Source: Micropterus salmoides
Taxonomy: Eukaryota > Chordata > Actinopteri > Centrarchiformes > Centrarchidae
Length of the DNA stretch: 64,000 nt
Direction of reading: 5' to 3'
Assembly: GCF_014851395.1 (NCBI RefSeq)
Contig: NW_024040817.1
Location: 23,945,269 to 24,009,268 of the forward strand
Shown: in pieces, positions 1 through 14,200 of the stretch
Numbering within the stretch: the first letter of the stretch is position 1
Layout of the letters: every line of letters begins with the position of its first letter
Translations under genes and position numbers: made by a program
Notes under the pieces: model-generated
What the model was told of the DNA's origin: nothing
Seen by the model: the letters and a program-made list of their open reading frames with translations, nothing else
The model's database searches: none

Positions 1-3000
1 GGTGGAATCCTCTAGAGCTGGATTGGCCTTTGGAAGTGAAGCGGATCAGGATTTGGTTGGAGGTTGCTAATGGCAACGACTCGCCTGAGATGGGGAGTAG
101 TTAAAGACACACAGTTTGTAATGTTCAATTTGGGAGGGTTTCTCTTTCTAGCTAAATAAGTACCATCTTATCACCTATGCAGTTAAATAACTAAAACATC
201 CTGCATCTATCTAGTAATAAAATTTAAATGTGAATATTACTGATTATTTTTGGGACTCAATCTGTGGATCCAGCATGAAACTTCAAAAATGCAAGTGGTA
301 AGAAATCTGCCAATGATTGTGTGAAAATGGACATACCGCAAGTCTCTGTATGCGGGTATATTTAGAAGCTATGTCTGTGCATTGAAGGAAAGTGCGAAAA
401 AACAGTGTGTAGATATCTGAGCTCAGGGAAAATCTGCTGTTTAGACTAGAGCAGTGCTAGGTGCTAGACTTTCACAGAATGACCTAGTGTGATGAAAATA
501 TAATGTCTGTGAAGCTTTATAAAGGATTATTGAGCCCTTTGCAATATGCAAATTGATACTATTAGAATTATCTTAATATTTTACTTCCATACAGGACTAG
601 CTTATCAGCTATGCTTATTGGAAAGCCAACAATTTTCTTCAGTCCCTTGTAACTAAATGGAAGATCCTGATCCATGATAGCATCCCGTCAGGTACGGCTG
701 ACTACAGTTGATCAAGTCATGTTCTGGGAGTTTAGAAGCTACTTTTGATCAGCATATGAGCCTTAAACAACATGTCAGCTCACTGTCAAGTTCTTGTTTT
801 TAGAAATATTCCCAATTTACAGTGCATTTCTTTAACTTGTCCCAGTTGGACTATTGTAACTCTCTGTACACATCCACAATTAACAAATCATTACTGAAGA
901 ATCTGCAGCTGGTTTAAAATGGTGCAGCAAAACTCTGTAGAACCAGCTGTAGAGATCCCACCTCCCCTGGCTTTACCTTATTGGCTGCGCGTGAAACGGA
1001 ATAAAATTCAAGGTTGAGTTTATCACCTGCAGTGTAAGGCTCTCCACAATCAAGCTCCTGCTTACATTAAGGGAGTCTTAATAGCACACTGTACAGGCAG
1101 GACTCTCAGGTCACACCTAATCAGGGCTTAGTGGCTGTCAAAACTCAAGACCAAGGGTGACTGAGCTTTTGTCATTTTACTCTGAAGTTTTCTTAACAGC
1201 AAATATTGTCCGTTTTCGGTGTATGTGGCATCTGAAAATATTTTTGTGCCTTCATTTGTGTTATTTTTTTTTTTTTTCGGTCTTTGTAAATGACAGTTTT
1301 TTAACTGAAATGTGAGGTATTTTGTGAGGTCTTCTCTAATATAAACAAGGTAGATGTATTTGTTATTATACAACTCAGGGTTTATAATGAGATACAGTTT
1401 TTGTTTCCTTTTGGTTCCGTTATACATTAACTAAACATTGCATTGCAGACTACAATACAGACATTTATCTGTGCCAAAATTTAAAATATCTGACAATATA
1501 TCTAATCCCTAGACAGAGGATATTTTATCACTGATATTACTGATTTAATTGCCTGCTATCCTCATCAGCTTACAGTGTAATTAAACACAAGGAAAACCCC
1601 CATGATGTATCTACTGTGGTGGAAAACCATTTGTTGACTTGACGGAGAACATGTTACAAAGTGTGAGTATCTCAGTCTCTGCCTTTTTCTCAGTGTACAG
1701 TTGACTGGCTCTCTGCAGTCGATCTCATTACTCTGTGTCTGCTTGCTGTCACACTGTAGTAGGAGGCATACGTGCTTAACCCCAGAGGCAACATCTGTGT
1801 GTCTGCGTGTGTGTGTATGTCAATGAGTCTATGTGCATGGATGTTCTGTGCCTGTAAGTGCAACGTCCTGAGATATTTCCAACGGCACAGTCTGTTAATG
1901 TGTCATAACCATGACTGTTCAAGTTCCACTGTATGATCCCCAAGGCATGCTGAGTAGTTTATTACAGGAAGCCCTTCCTGCGTGCTACCATGGTGACAGT
2001 GTTTCATAATTTGCTGTGCTCGGCAGGTATTCATCCAGACAGATCAAACATATGTCAGCATGTAACTTATCAAACCTCTGGCCACTTTCCAATCCTACCA
2101 CTTTGCCCTTAAAATTATCCTCTATGCTAGCATATTAAAGACTTACAAGGACAGATATGACTTTGGCTGGAAGTCAATAATCAAAAGTCAGTGGCGGTTG
2201 TTGGTGTGGACTGGTTCAGATAAAGCAGTGAAGGGGAAAAATGCCAGAGATTAACGCTCTAGCTGTTAAACCACAACTCAAACTGGTTTATTTATGGAAC
2301 ATTCATTTTGCATTTTATGAAAAAATGTTTATTTTATTCAGCCACAAGCTTGCAGTGAAGCAAAAGTTGCAAATGCATATTAGCTTTAAAAGTGGTCAAA
2401 CTTAAATGTAGTTGAATTGAAATAGATTCCCTAGTCACGCAAAATGAGAGGCCAAAAGTGTGAAGTGATTGCCTTTTTATTTAAGAAATCAATTCAAAAA
2501 TTAGCATTAAGATAAGTTTCCTTGATTTACTGAATCAGTTATTTCTCCTCTCTGCCTACATGCTGTCTCTTTTTCTTTTCTAATTCCCACCTTTTATCAT
2601 TCACTTGTTCAACTCTCCCTTTCCTGCCATTACTCTGTTTGTCACCCCTGCCCTTCATAATTCACTATCATTGTCTTTTCTTCTCAAAAAGAGATTTGCC
2701 TCAGCAGACATGACAGTAATGAAAACATACTGTTGAATGCTACACTGAGACTAGTTTAATTTAATATGCTTTCAGCATGATCGCATCATGTTTTGACTAC
2801 TGTGCTTTACCATGCTTGACAAATAATACCCTGCCAACCACTAAAATACTCATTACCTGACTATATATTTACACACATAATGACAGATTGTATATTTAGA
2901 CTGTATTGCTGAATTCCTTGCTTAATAAGCTTGCAGATATGCATGTCAGTCGATTTGGGAGCATCAGTTTATCACACCACATAAAACAATGCACATCAGT

Positions 3001-4146
3001 GACAGCGTGACTTCCGCATATCCACAAGTCCACATGACTTCTGGATTATGTTTAACTCATGCTAGTTATGCTTGTGCACACAAGTTCTTCAGCTGCACTG
3101 TCTGTGTGGGCTAAAACTCTCCCTTTCCTTGCCAAATTGTGTCAGCTCTGCTCTGCCATGCCTGGTTAGAGAGCTCTGTGAACCTGCCGCCAGGAGTCCG
3201 CAGTTAATATTGCGTCCTGTTTATTGAGCTGTAAACTAGATTTTCTGAGGCTGCCCTGGACACAAACCAAAGTAATCATTTTGCTTTTGTCAAGCCACAG
3301 GGCCAGAGCAGGCTGAGATGGAGAGTTCCCCTGAACTCACACACCTTTTCACTCGAACCCTCTTGAAAGGTCGGAAATCCCCTAGTCAATTTATTTATTT
3401 TGGAGCCCATCGACACAGTTGTAGCATTCATCACATCCATCCATCAATTATCCTTGACCTTCTCACTTTTAACCTTTTCACCCTGTAACCTTGGCAAGCA
3501 CTTAATACAAATGCAAGTAGAAAAGTTAAAAACAAAATGATTAATGTAATACCCATGTTTTAAAGTTATAATTCTCTATATTATGACAGTTGTGGTAATG
3601 TTAAGGCAGCTTTGAGTAGGTGTTTATCTTTTATTTCTTAATGTAAAAAAGCAGTTATTTTTCTTGACGGGAGTCAGGAAATCCCTATCACATTCCCTGT
3701 TTTAATCCGGCACACACAGTGTTTGTCTACATAACTGCATATCCTGAAAGTTGACGTGTGTTAGTGTAATACCAATGCAGATGTACGTGCATGCAAGTCT
3801 TCTTGAGCCTGTCTGCTGATATCTTATTCCTGTGACTCCTTAAGTTGTTGTTGTCACTGTTGAATTGTTTACAGCTCATTGCAGCCCACCTGCAACCACA
3901 GCCGCTCTGCCTGTGTCAGCAATTTGTCCCGAATTTAACTGTATCCTTACGAAACAGATAAGGCTAAAACAACAATAATTTTATTTAGCCCAGTATCATG
4001 TCACAAAAATAATGGCCAGGAGATCAAATTGTCAAATCGCATTTGTTGATGTGTTACATGCTGGTGCTGAATATGAAACTATGTGTATGAGTCATGTCTT
4101 GTGAAGATGCATGCAGACATCTGAATGTGTGCTTTTGTTTAAGTAC
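1..4146 (-). other. csmd2 intron, partial, downstream of the last exon seen
   Basis: Non-coding, AT-rich sequence. The only recognisable content is a LINE reverse-transcriptase scrap at 844-1165. Nothing resembling the end of CUB10 or the next Sushi domain was seen on the minus strand, and stop codons are frequent in all frames. Confidence 0.7.
844..1165 (+). pseudogene. LINE reverse-transcriptase C-terminal fragment
   Basis: The plus-strand frame reads QLDYCNSLYTS, then LKNLQLV-stop-NGAAKLCRTS, and later pieces in shifted frames with features of the RT end (a family-typical LQLVQNAAAKLL block, then a HLPWLYLIGC remnant of the usual LHWLPV box, then a GLVAV-like end). Several stops and frameshifts show it is dead. 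These motifs are typical of teleost non-LTR elements, but I cannot assign a clade. No element ends or poly-A tail are evident. Confidence 0.7.
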
Positions 4147-4260
4147 CTGTGTGTGCTCCAGAAAGGGAGCTGAGAACTCGGGAGTGCTGTGTTGCCCCAT
4201 CATAAACCTCCACAATGTCATTTAGAGCTGTCTGGAAGAAGGCGAACTGACTGAAGACCA
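4147..4260 (-). CDS. csmd2: csmd2 exon 27 of window: CUB10, middle part
   Basis: 114 bp, phase 1 to phase 1. The acceptor is ttttctag and the donor GTACTT. It encodes VVFSQFAFFQTALNDIVEVY, then DGATQHSRVLSSLSGAHT. CUB10 is not finished here. The expected last piece (ESLPL...GFHFVYQ in the family) is not recognisable between 4146 and 1, so the next exon probably lies before the window. Confidence 0.93.
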
Positions 4261-7200
4261 CTAGAAAAGACAAATATGGACAGAAAATTGACATTAGATG
4301 AAAGCTCAAATTAGTCATTGCATCACAGTCATGCTGAAAACTCCAAAATCCATTTGAAATGACACAGAAAATCCATAAAAAGTACTCTGTAGCATCCACA
4401 TTCAAAAGAATATTATCAACAGCACTTTCAATCAAAGTGTCTTTTTTAAAGCGAGGTGGATAATACTGCCAGTTATGACAACACAACCAAAAAATGATAT
4501 TACACGACTAGATCAGCAATCCTGTCTGGGCTTGATGGCTTGTCAGTACATGAAAGGCTTTGCCAATGACAGCCAATCTGTTGCACAATGTGCAGCTAAA
4601 GCTCCACTATGAAGCTTTCATCCTTTCAACCCATTACAACCCTTTCTACTGATATTGCCTGAATATATTCAGCCCTTTCACATCTAATCTATGTCTAGTT
4701 TATGTGTTGCGAATATTGCAGGTTAAAGAGAAGGATGAAGAGAATGAAGGAGGGAGGGAGAGGTGTCATGGTAGGACCTTATTCTCTAAGTTACACATGT
4801 TCAAGGTGACTCAGCTTCTGTTTCCTCCTGCTCAACTTCCGTGGTTTCCTTTATTCTTACATCCTCTTCATCTCTTACCATGATAAGAGAAGCTAGTGGT
4901 TGCATTGACACCCACCCTGTCCACTGCATTGTAGAAAATAGCCTATCATTGGGGCTGGTGTATCAGCCTAATGAGAAGCGGCAAGAATGGAGGCAAGAGC
5001 AATTTTGGCTCTGCACGACAAAGTGTGTTGCCTTGGGCCACACTGTCATTTTCCAGGAAAATGCAAATGTAGACTTTAATTATATCAATTTCCTCCCTCG
5101 CTTTGACTTCATTGAGTGAAATATGATCCCGACAGGACCCAAGAAGGATGGGAGCCCAGTCATTTTGGAGCCGCACTGGACCTCTGAATGGGCGTCATGA
5201 CTTCGACATTCAAAAGACTGGGGCGAAGTACCCCAAAGCCAAACACATGCCAGCTGCTGCTGTTTGGTGTAATTTAACAATGATAGGACTTGAGCTTTTC
5301 CTTCGAGAGGTTTGATGCTGATAACTCATTAAAGAGCCAGAGGGAAGAGAAAAGCAAGCAGGAGCCAAAAAGAGAGAAAGACAGACAGAAAATGAGCAGA
5401 GAGACATTGTGGGCAAGTAAGTAAAACATGTTTGCTTCTGTATTTGCATGTTTGAGCTGTGTCACACTTCTGCATTGTTTTGCATTCTGAATAATTTGCT
5501 GCTCCTACAGCATCAGATCACATATTGGAGGCAAGCTGTGACCTTTAAGATGGAAATGCCAAAAAGTAGTGAAACTCCAAGAACTCTGAATATTCCGGAC
5601 ACCAATTATTTTTGGTGTGTGTGTGTGTCTGTCTGAGACAGACATAATGTATGCCCAATGTGTAAGATAGTGATTAAATTGCCCCACCAAAGAAACATGA
5701 AAATATGTGTATGGCAATGAGACAGATGGATATGGGAACTATCAATCACTGTGTGGTTTTACTGTGTCTAGAAAAAAATTAATTAAATGCATTCAGTAAA
5801 CCTCTAACTAAAGCACTTTAATTGCAGGTTAAAAATATTGTGTGTGTGCGTGCCTTTAAGTTTTCCACAAACTCGTTTTCTCCTACGCTTATGATTAAGA
5901 ATGTGCAAGTATGAAAAAAAAGCTCAGCTGTTTTCTTCTTACTGTCATTAGTTTCTGCAGTGAAAGACTATGCAGAATTGAGTGAGGCACTCAGTTTGAG
6001 CCTGATAAGGGCATTTTGTGCAGTATACAATAATTGCATCTTAATTAAACACATAATTACCCACCTGTACACACTCACAGGCACACACAAAAACGCACAA
6101 TTAAAAAATCTGCTAGAAACACAGTAATACAGTGCTCTTCCTTGGCTTACCGTAATCCTGGGGCACCATCACAGAGTACAGACAGGTTCGTGAACTGCTG
6201 TAGTTGCCAGGGTAACCAGGAGACAAGACCACTCCCTCCAAACCTGAGTACTGTCCACCACATGGAGCTAGAGAGAGAGACAGAAATGAGACATGAAGAG
6301 ACAGGGCAGACAGAGAAGGAAGGTCTAAAGCTAATAGTGTAAGATTCCATTTCTCTCCCCTACCTCCTGCTTTTCCATCCCCTCTGTTCCATTACTCCTA
6401 AATTACTTTTCTTGTCTGATTGAGGTTTGGGTGGACGATGTCCCTGGTGTTTGCCACAGTGAAATTGCAATGTTTTCCAAGTGTCCCTCTGGGTTAGCCT
6501 GGGTGAGATGAGGCCTGAATCTTCTCTCTTGCTTAAAGCCCCTAAAAAATGCTCTGTGCGTGCTTGTATCTTCGACCAAGTGCTGATCCCATGTATGCGA
6601 ATGGGTGTTTTGCTTGTGAAAAATGTGCGTGGTGTAAGCGTGCATTCCACCTGACATATAATGAAGGCTTCACACTGTGAGAGCCAGATTCGGTGGCGTC
6701 TGGGATCTTTTACCAGCTTTCCAGGGGACTATGCACAGTGTGTGTTAGTCATGTCGTGGGAATGTCAAAGAACAGCCATGTTGACACAGGTTTTGTGGTG
6801 AATGTGCAGAGCAGATATGCAAATACGAAGCTCACTTCAAACTGCAGATTAAATTAAAGCTACACCCTTGCATCTATTAACATTAGCAAAACCCACACAG
6901 CTCTACACATATACCTGTAGGACACAGCTTTGCAAAAAACACATAATCAGAAATGCATGTTTACATGTGATACATCTATAAGCACTGATGTGGTTTGTGT
7001 TCCTAACAACTGTCTCCAGATGTCAGTGTTTACCAATGCAGACAGGTTTGGGTTTGTTCCAGCTTGGCTTGCCATCTCCCCCCATGATGCAAGTGAGGGT
7101 TGGGTCTCCCTCTAGTGTGTAGCCACTGTCGCAGTGGTAGGTGACAGTGGAACCCAGCTTGAGGTCGGCACCCACCCGCGTCCCATTGCGCACCAGGCCT

Positions 7201-10200
7201 GGCTCGAAGCAAGACTCCCTGGGGTTCTCTGTGGAGAGAGGTAACACGGTGGAAAATCAGCGACAGAAGGGAATGCGTGTTGGTATTCACTGAAAGGATT
7301 TTTGCATCAAGCTGCAGCAATGACACTGGAATAGAAATAGTTTTCCTCGCCTAAGGTTACTGATATTCTCAGATTTCTTACTTCCGTTACTTGCTCCCTT
7401 TTTCCCGCTAATCTGTGAATTCCTCTTTTAGTAAATATATCTCACTGACTGCCACTGTTCTCTCTAGCCCTTGATGGTGCCCTTTCATCTGTGGCTGCTG
7501 GAGGTATGTATGGGTATGGAGACAGACAGGCAGCTGATTGAGAGTGGCGTTGCTCTGGCCCAAGGTCTGCTGACTGCACACAACCGCCTCTCACACAACG
7601 CTTCACTGTGCAGTCAACTAGAGAAGAAAATGCACATACGCAAGCTTTCTCTCACAAACACGCACTCACCCTAAACACACTCACTCGCTCGCACACACAC
7701 GCACACACACACATACACACACACATACACACACACTGTATTTTACCACATATCAATCACCACTCCTAAGGTCATAAGAAAGATGTCTTACTCAATCTAC
7801 CATCACATTGTTCTTTGGTGGAAAATGTGCATGCGAGAGGAGGCCTGTCAATTTGGCACACTTTACACCTTTACAGCTAAAATAAACATAGGAAAGAATG
7901 CCCAACGCAATTTAGTTCAATCTTAAATACAGTCCACTCTGGTCTCACAGAAAACTTCAATATTTGACCACACACACACACACACAAAATGGAAGGTGAG
8001 TCCAATGTTTTCCTTTTGTTAGGAAAACTTTAACTTACAATTCAGTGCCTCAACTATATCAGCTAGTTAGAAAACTTTAAATAGGAAACACTTCAACAAT
8101 GCTCATCTTTTAAAAGCATCTATTTGTAATGTTCATTTGGGATGGTAATAAAGAAGACTCCTCTACTTCTTTCTCATGCCAGTGGAATTTACAAGAGACA
8201 TATTCTTACCCGCCACAGAGATGATAATGTTAACTTCACGGAAACTACTTGTCTGTGTTTATTTAACTTCAAATGAAAAGGGCCAACATGTTGGGGGTGA
8301 TTTTTGCATTAGTTTTTTCTTGCTCCACCATCTGCCATTTAGAAAAGGGTTCAATTTCCACTATGAACAACAACCTCCTCCTGTTGTGTACCATCATACA
8401 AATTCCCTTTACTCTATAAAACAAGCATACTGTGTAGTAATAGCAACAATGTCTATCTCTAACTAAATATCTAATGATTTATTGACATGAAAATGCATAT
8501 GTATCGCCTTGGATAAATGCCTAGTTTCTAAGCTGAAAGCTGGGGACCTGCTGACCAGACAAGAGGCTGTCCTTCATGGCTGAACAGAGTGCTGGGGCCA
8601 GGAATGTGGTCTGTCTGTCACCCAGGGCACTTTTCTAGACAGGCTGAGCTCTTTCATGGGCTGATTTAGACCTGAACCTTCCCTCGCCACTTCCTCCATT
8701 AAACCAGCACACCTGGTAGGAGACAGCAGAAGGCGTGATGGATGTAGCAGGAATTAGGTGTGGACTAGCCCTGGACACAAGCTAGTGGTGAGGTCAGCGC
8801 AATGAAGACGGCCGATTTAACAAGCCTTGTCCTGGGACATTAGTAAGTGTGAGAGAAAATGGATAAGTGCCATCATTTGTTTTGGAAAATACTCGAAGGA
8901 GTTTAAGTGATGTGATGTGAAGTGAAAATGAGCCTAAGAGTTGCTGAAGGTATTGGATTCAGTATTTTTCTGTTTGTATGAGTCCATGTCTGTGTCTATG
9001 TGTTATTCAAATGTGGCTTAGGCATGGAAAGTTTCTGCCCACATATTTCCTTGGAGAGCCTAATCAGACCATGGCCAGAGACACAGAAACCGAAAGACAT
9101 GATGACTGCCTGGTGTAAGAGGCTGACGGCACCTCAGGCAGATTTTGTAATGCAATTTTCAGTGGCGGGCTGACCAAATACTAGCTGGGCCAACTCGTCA
9201 ACTTGCTGCTTCCTCACCAAACAGACCCAAACCCGCAGCCAAACATGCTTTTGTGCCATGTTGTTTGTCTGAAACTGAGGAGGTAATTTATGTATTATTT
9301 GGTTATGGTTCATTAGTGTGGAGAATTGCAAGTGGGTAGAGGGAGTTTTTTCTGAGCCACACACTGGGTCCATCTGCTCTACCAGATTGGCCATAAAATA
9401 TCACACACTGCAGTAAATATTGCTGGGAGTGAGTTAAGGGGTACGCTCTGTGACATTGTCTTACCAAAACACTTTGCTTCACCCCATTTATGTACCATTT
9501 GCAAATGATTCACAGAGCTGCATTGCATACACAGGTAGTGTTCTGAAATCATCTGAATTGGTTATATAGATCAAATCCCATCTAGCCGAGAAACAAAGAG
9601 CTCAGGGTCGATCTGGAATTGGTTAAACGTCTGATACCTTAAACAGCTCTAATTGAGGCAGGGAGATTTAGGAAGATTTAACACTGTTCTCTCAAGCAAA
9701 GCCCTTAACGAAGATGCCCTGTCTAATTTAAAGCGTGTTCAGCGTCTGTATATTTGTTAGGAAAAAGGCTTAAACATACAGGCAGTGAAGCGTTCCCCTG
9801 TGAGTCTGAAACACAGATGCAGAAAACACAGTGTGTTGTGCTATCCTTAAACCAACGGGCCATCTTTCAAGGATGTTTGTGATCATTCGGCACCATGTGT
9901 GCGGCACAGATCACCACGTGTGAGCAAATAAATCTGGGTCTCCCAAACAGCATGCTGTGGTCAGCTAAGCTCAGCCGTGAGACAACAAAATGTTGTTTGC
10001 TCTAATTTATGAGAAGCCTTTTGTGCAGCTGCAATGCTCTGATCAAAAAGAGCTTAAGCACACATGCGGTTGGCTTTTCATTTTCATAATTCTTTGTGTT
10101 AGTCGGCTACTAGAGGAGTTACAGATCAATGGCGGCGCCCAGGCAGACCATGGCACAAATGGGAGGGTGGTGATCAGGACGCTGCAGCACAGACACCCCA

Positions 10201-11244
10201 TTCTTTCTCTGAAGCAATTTTCACACCACTAATCTCACTCGCTTTGGACAACACACAGTAGAAAGTTAAAAAGAAACAATCTGCAAGGTCGATAAGCAGC
10301 AGGGTGGGAGGGTACATCCACTCTCACTCTGCCAGAGGAAGAATTTCAAAACATGAATTGTTTAGGGGATAAAGCCTCACATACTATTTAAAATTCACTG
10401 TTTTGTTTAGAATCTTAAGACAGTGGGGATGAAAAAACTGACGATGAAAAGCTCTTTCACATGCAGACACAGAAGTTTTTGCTAGTTTGCTAGTTTTGAC
10501 CAATTAACCAAATACTGTGTATTTTTCGAGTAATTCCTCTAACCATAAAGGCGCCCACCTGTGTACTGCAGCACAAATCCATTGCTGCTGAGGGAAGCAT
10601 CGCTGCGGAAAGCCAAGAAGAGCATGTTGGAGCTGCTCTCAATGCGGTCTGGAACGTCTGTGCCATAGAAACTACCCAGCAAGGGGCTGAGGGAGTCTGG
10701 CCCATCGTAGATATGTAAGAAGTCATAACTGGGCTCCAAACTGAACCTGGTTACAGAGGCGTAATAAAAATAAATACAAACCCTCCCTGTAAACATTTGC
10801 ACCACACATGAGTTTTAATAAGGTAAGAACCGACTTTACTGGCATAATTTAAAAATAGAAAATTAATCATTTTATTATACGAAGTAATAGGGTTAAATAT
10901 GATAAAACCTGCATGGACACTAGTAGTGATTTTATTGTGTATTTATGTGTAAAATAGGTATACACAACAATGACATAAATATTCAAGTCCAAACACACAT
11001 GTTGCTATTAGTTTGGTACTGAGACTTACTGGTTGAAGCTAAGAGCGATGACATAGTCCTGTGTGACAGCAACTGTCCAGTCACACTCCCTTCCATGGGG
11101 GTATGGTTCAGGATAGTCTGGAGACAGAATCAGCCCACTAGGACCTGTCAGGTTCCCGCCACATGGAGCTATGAATAGGTAGAAACTGATTAGTGAACGT
11201 AACAGTAAACAGCATATAGGCAACACATAACATTTCCAAAGGTT

Positions 11245-11282
<38 letters not shown>

Positions 11283-14200
11283 CACATTTATAGAGCATTT
11301 TTCATGGTCTTCAAAGCCACTTCACACAAATTTAAATACACAGGATAAAAAGATAAAAAGATCATAGCAACACACAAAAGCTGTTCTGAAAAGAAATACC
11401 AACTAGTAGCAAATACATTTGTTTTAACTATTATTTAGGGTCACCTGCTGTATGTGGTATATGGCTTTTATGCAGGAAGTCGCAGTGAAAGAAGGTTAAT
11501 TGAGACGTAGCTAATTCTCATTGACACTGCTTACCATGTGCTTAACTGTCAGAGAACTGTCCTGCCCAACCCCTCACCCCAAAAAATTATCAAACTAATT
11601 AAGCTAAGCACTAATTAAACAAGGCAGCTAATTATAATGTCTTACTTGCCATTGTTAATTCACATTGTTTGTTCATGTGTGCTCAGACAGACAGACAGAC
11701 AGAGAGAGAGAGTGCGAGAGAGAGAAGACTGCAAAAGAGTAGAGGTCTGACTGAGAGCTCTTCTTTGTTATTGAGAAACCGGATAATCAGATCTGTCTGT
11801 CTGCTGCAGTGCCTTCAGGAAACATCTAGGGAATATGGCAATCGGGTTTGCCACTTAAGATTCACTTAAGGAGTCTGTTATGTAATCAGGTTAGGAATCT
11901 CTAATGTCTACCTGTTTCGCAAAAGTCAGACCACTGACAGAGGTGATACAGTAGACTGCATTAGGCAGAATATAGGGCATAATATACTTATTTATACCTA
12001 AACTTCTTACTCCTACTTGAACATCCAGTCAGAAATAAGTCTGTCTTATATGTAAAAGTGCACATACTACATGTTCTTATTACTCAGCAGTAGTATTTCA
12101 CGACCTTCCGGCTAGTTCTGATCATAATCCATGTAGCATCATTAGCCACTACTGATGATTGCGTGCTATCTTAAAGTACCTGTGCATGTAGGAGGGTCTG
12201 GCTGCCAGAAGAAGCGACCGTTGATCTCAGTGCAGGTGATCCTGTTGGCCCCCTGCAGGACGTAGCCAGGATCGCATTGGAACACCACATGGTCCCCGGG
12301 CTCCCTGCTGTCACCGCCACGGGTCCCATTAGTTGGCATGCCTGGGTCATTGCAGGAGGTTGCAGTAGAGACTGGAGGAGCAAGAGGATACTCAATCATT
12401 GAAGTGACATGAAAATATTCAGTTACAAGATGAAAAAGGGGTATTTATGTCATGGTTCACAGTTAAACCTATGTGTCTCTACACCCAGTTACCACCCAGC
12501 CATTTGACCCATGTTCATCTAACATTTCCTTCACCTCCCTCCGTCCAACCCTCGTATCATCGTTCCGCCTCACCAGAGAACTGCAGAGCGAAGCCCTGCT
12601 TGCTGGTGAAGAAGTCTGTGGTGAACTGCAGGCTGACAGTGTTGAAGGTGCTGTGGGCGTCTGGGGGCAGCGCTGAGCCGCTCAGCTCCCTCAGCAGGAC
12701 CCCACCATCCTGGGGCCCGTCCCAGATACGAAGCACGTCATGGACCTCCTCCGTGTGGAAAACCAGGAAATGCAGACTGTTAAAAACAAAGAAAAGATAG
12801 TTTAGAGATCCACGACCGCGATATCTGATTTATGAAGACTTTAACCCCCACACATTGCCCCTTACAATTCAGTCTTACAGAAAGCAAGCTGACTATTGCC
12901 ACCTCCTATTTGCATTTAATTTTGTTCTTCAGCCCTTTTATTGGAAAGTAATTGTAGCTGAAGTCGATATCTGACAGCTTTTCTATTAAAAGCTTTAGTC
13001 ATGAGAAAAATCTAGGCTCCAGTTGTTCTGTCACATAATGTTGGTGGTACACAGACCATGGAATTTGTAAAAGTCTTCTGCATGGTCCATTTTTCCAAAA
13101 GTTTACTATCAAGGTTAAGTATTTTGTTTGTATTATATGGAGACTAAAATTAAATATCATGATAACAAAGCAGAAAGGGGGGAAAAAGAAAAAAATCTCA
13201 GCGTTTAGCAATATAATTTACAATTTCTAAAATGTAAAAAAAGGATGAGTCAGAGCCGAGGAGGAGGAATTACATGGATTTAATAAAACTACTTAGCATT
13301 TAAAACCAATGCACACAAGATAATAATGTGATTAAAGGGAACAATATGAATAGAGGAAAGACAAAAACATGGTTAAGGGCAGGTATAAAGGAAGGAAACA
13401 ACATTTTGAAATGAACCACAGACGCCAGATCCAGAGCATTCAATGGATGTTCCACAATGTCAGTCAAGCAGATACATCTGCCACGGCATTTAATAGTTTC
13501 AGTCTAGACATCAGAAAGATGATGCTGTCAAAATATCTACCCTTCACTTTGGCGCAGACAGCTGTCAACCAGTTGGTGGTCCACTGGATGTGATATGCAC
13601 TGTAGCTGTGTACGTGTGTGTTTCTGTGTGGAAATGCGGCAGGCTCAATGCAGTGGATTCATAATGATGTATTGCTAGGAGTCTTGTGTGTGAGCATGTG
13701 CAAGTATGTGTTTTTTACAGGCTCAGCAGGAGTAAAGGGAAAGAAAGTGGTATTTTAGAACAAATGAGGGACTGGCGGTAATGCTGACATGGGCCATTTA
13801 ATGTAAAGGACTTATTTAAAGACAAACAGTATTCTCAGCAGCTTCACCCTAAAGCAAAGTCGTAGAAAAAAATATAAAAACATGGCCAATTTATGTCAGC
13901 TAATTTAATTTGCACTTTCATTTGTTTTTCTCTGAAGCACATGGATATGGGGATGCACTGTGATGTAGGTGTGCTCAAAATAAAGGAAACATTTTTAAAA
14001 ACACACAGTTTAACATGGTTAAAACTGTGTTGAATTGAACTTGACTAACCTGCTTAAGACAAAGCAACAGTGTTTTTTCTCCAAATGTAAAATAAATCAC
14101 TGTCTCTAATGTTGCTTTAACATGGTCTATTTGGATGATGCGTTACATCTTGTTTGAATATCACAGAGCATTAAGACAGCACCGGGTGAAAATGAGCTCA

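Larger units (their letters stand above)
7229..10558 (-). other. csmd2 intron between CUB9 and Sushi9
   Basis: 3.3 kb phase-1 intron. It contains CA-rich microsatellites at 7691-7736 and 7969-7986. Nothing else recognised. Confidence 0.75.
11169..12179 (-). other. csmd2 intron between Sushi8 and CUB9
   Basis: 1.0 kb phase-1 intron. It holds a (TAA)n tract at 11246-11282 and an ACAG/AG-rich tract at 11684-11727. No gene seen. Confidence 0.75.

Noticed and set aside
1..4146. Search for the last CUB10 exon and the next Sushi exon
   Set aside because: No sequence resembling the expected family ending (SLPL...GFHFVYQ) or a four-Cys Sushi domain was found on the minus strand. The next exon is probably outside the window.
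14000..14029. ACACAGTTT...AAACTGTGT inverted repeat
   Set aside because: Only nine base pairs with a one-base offset in the centre; it could easily arise by chance in AT-rich DNA.
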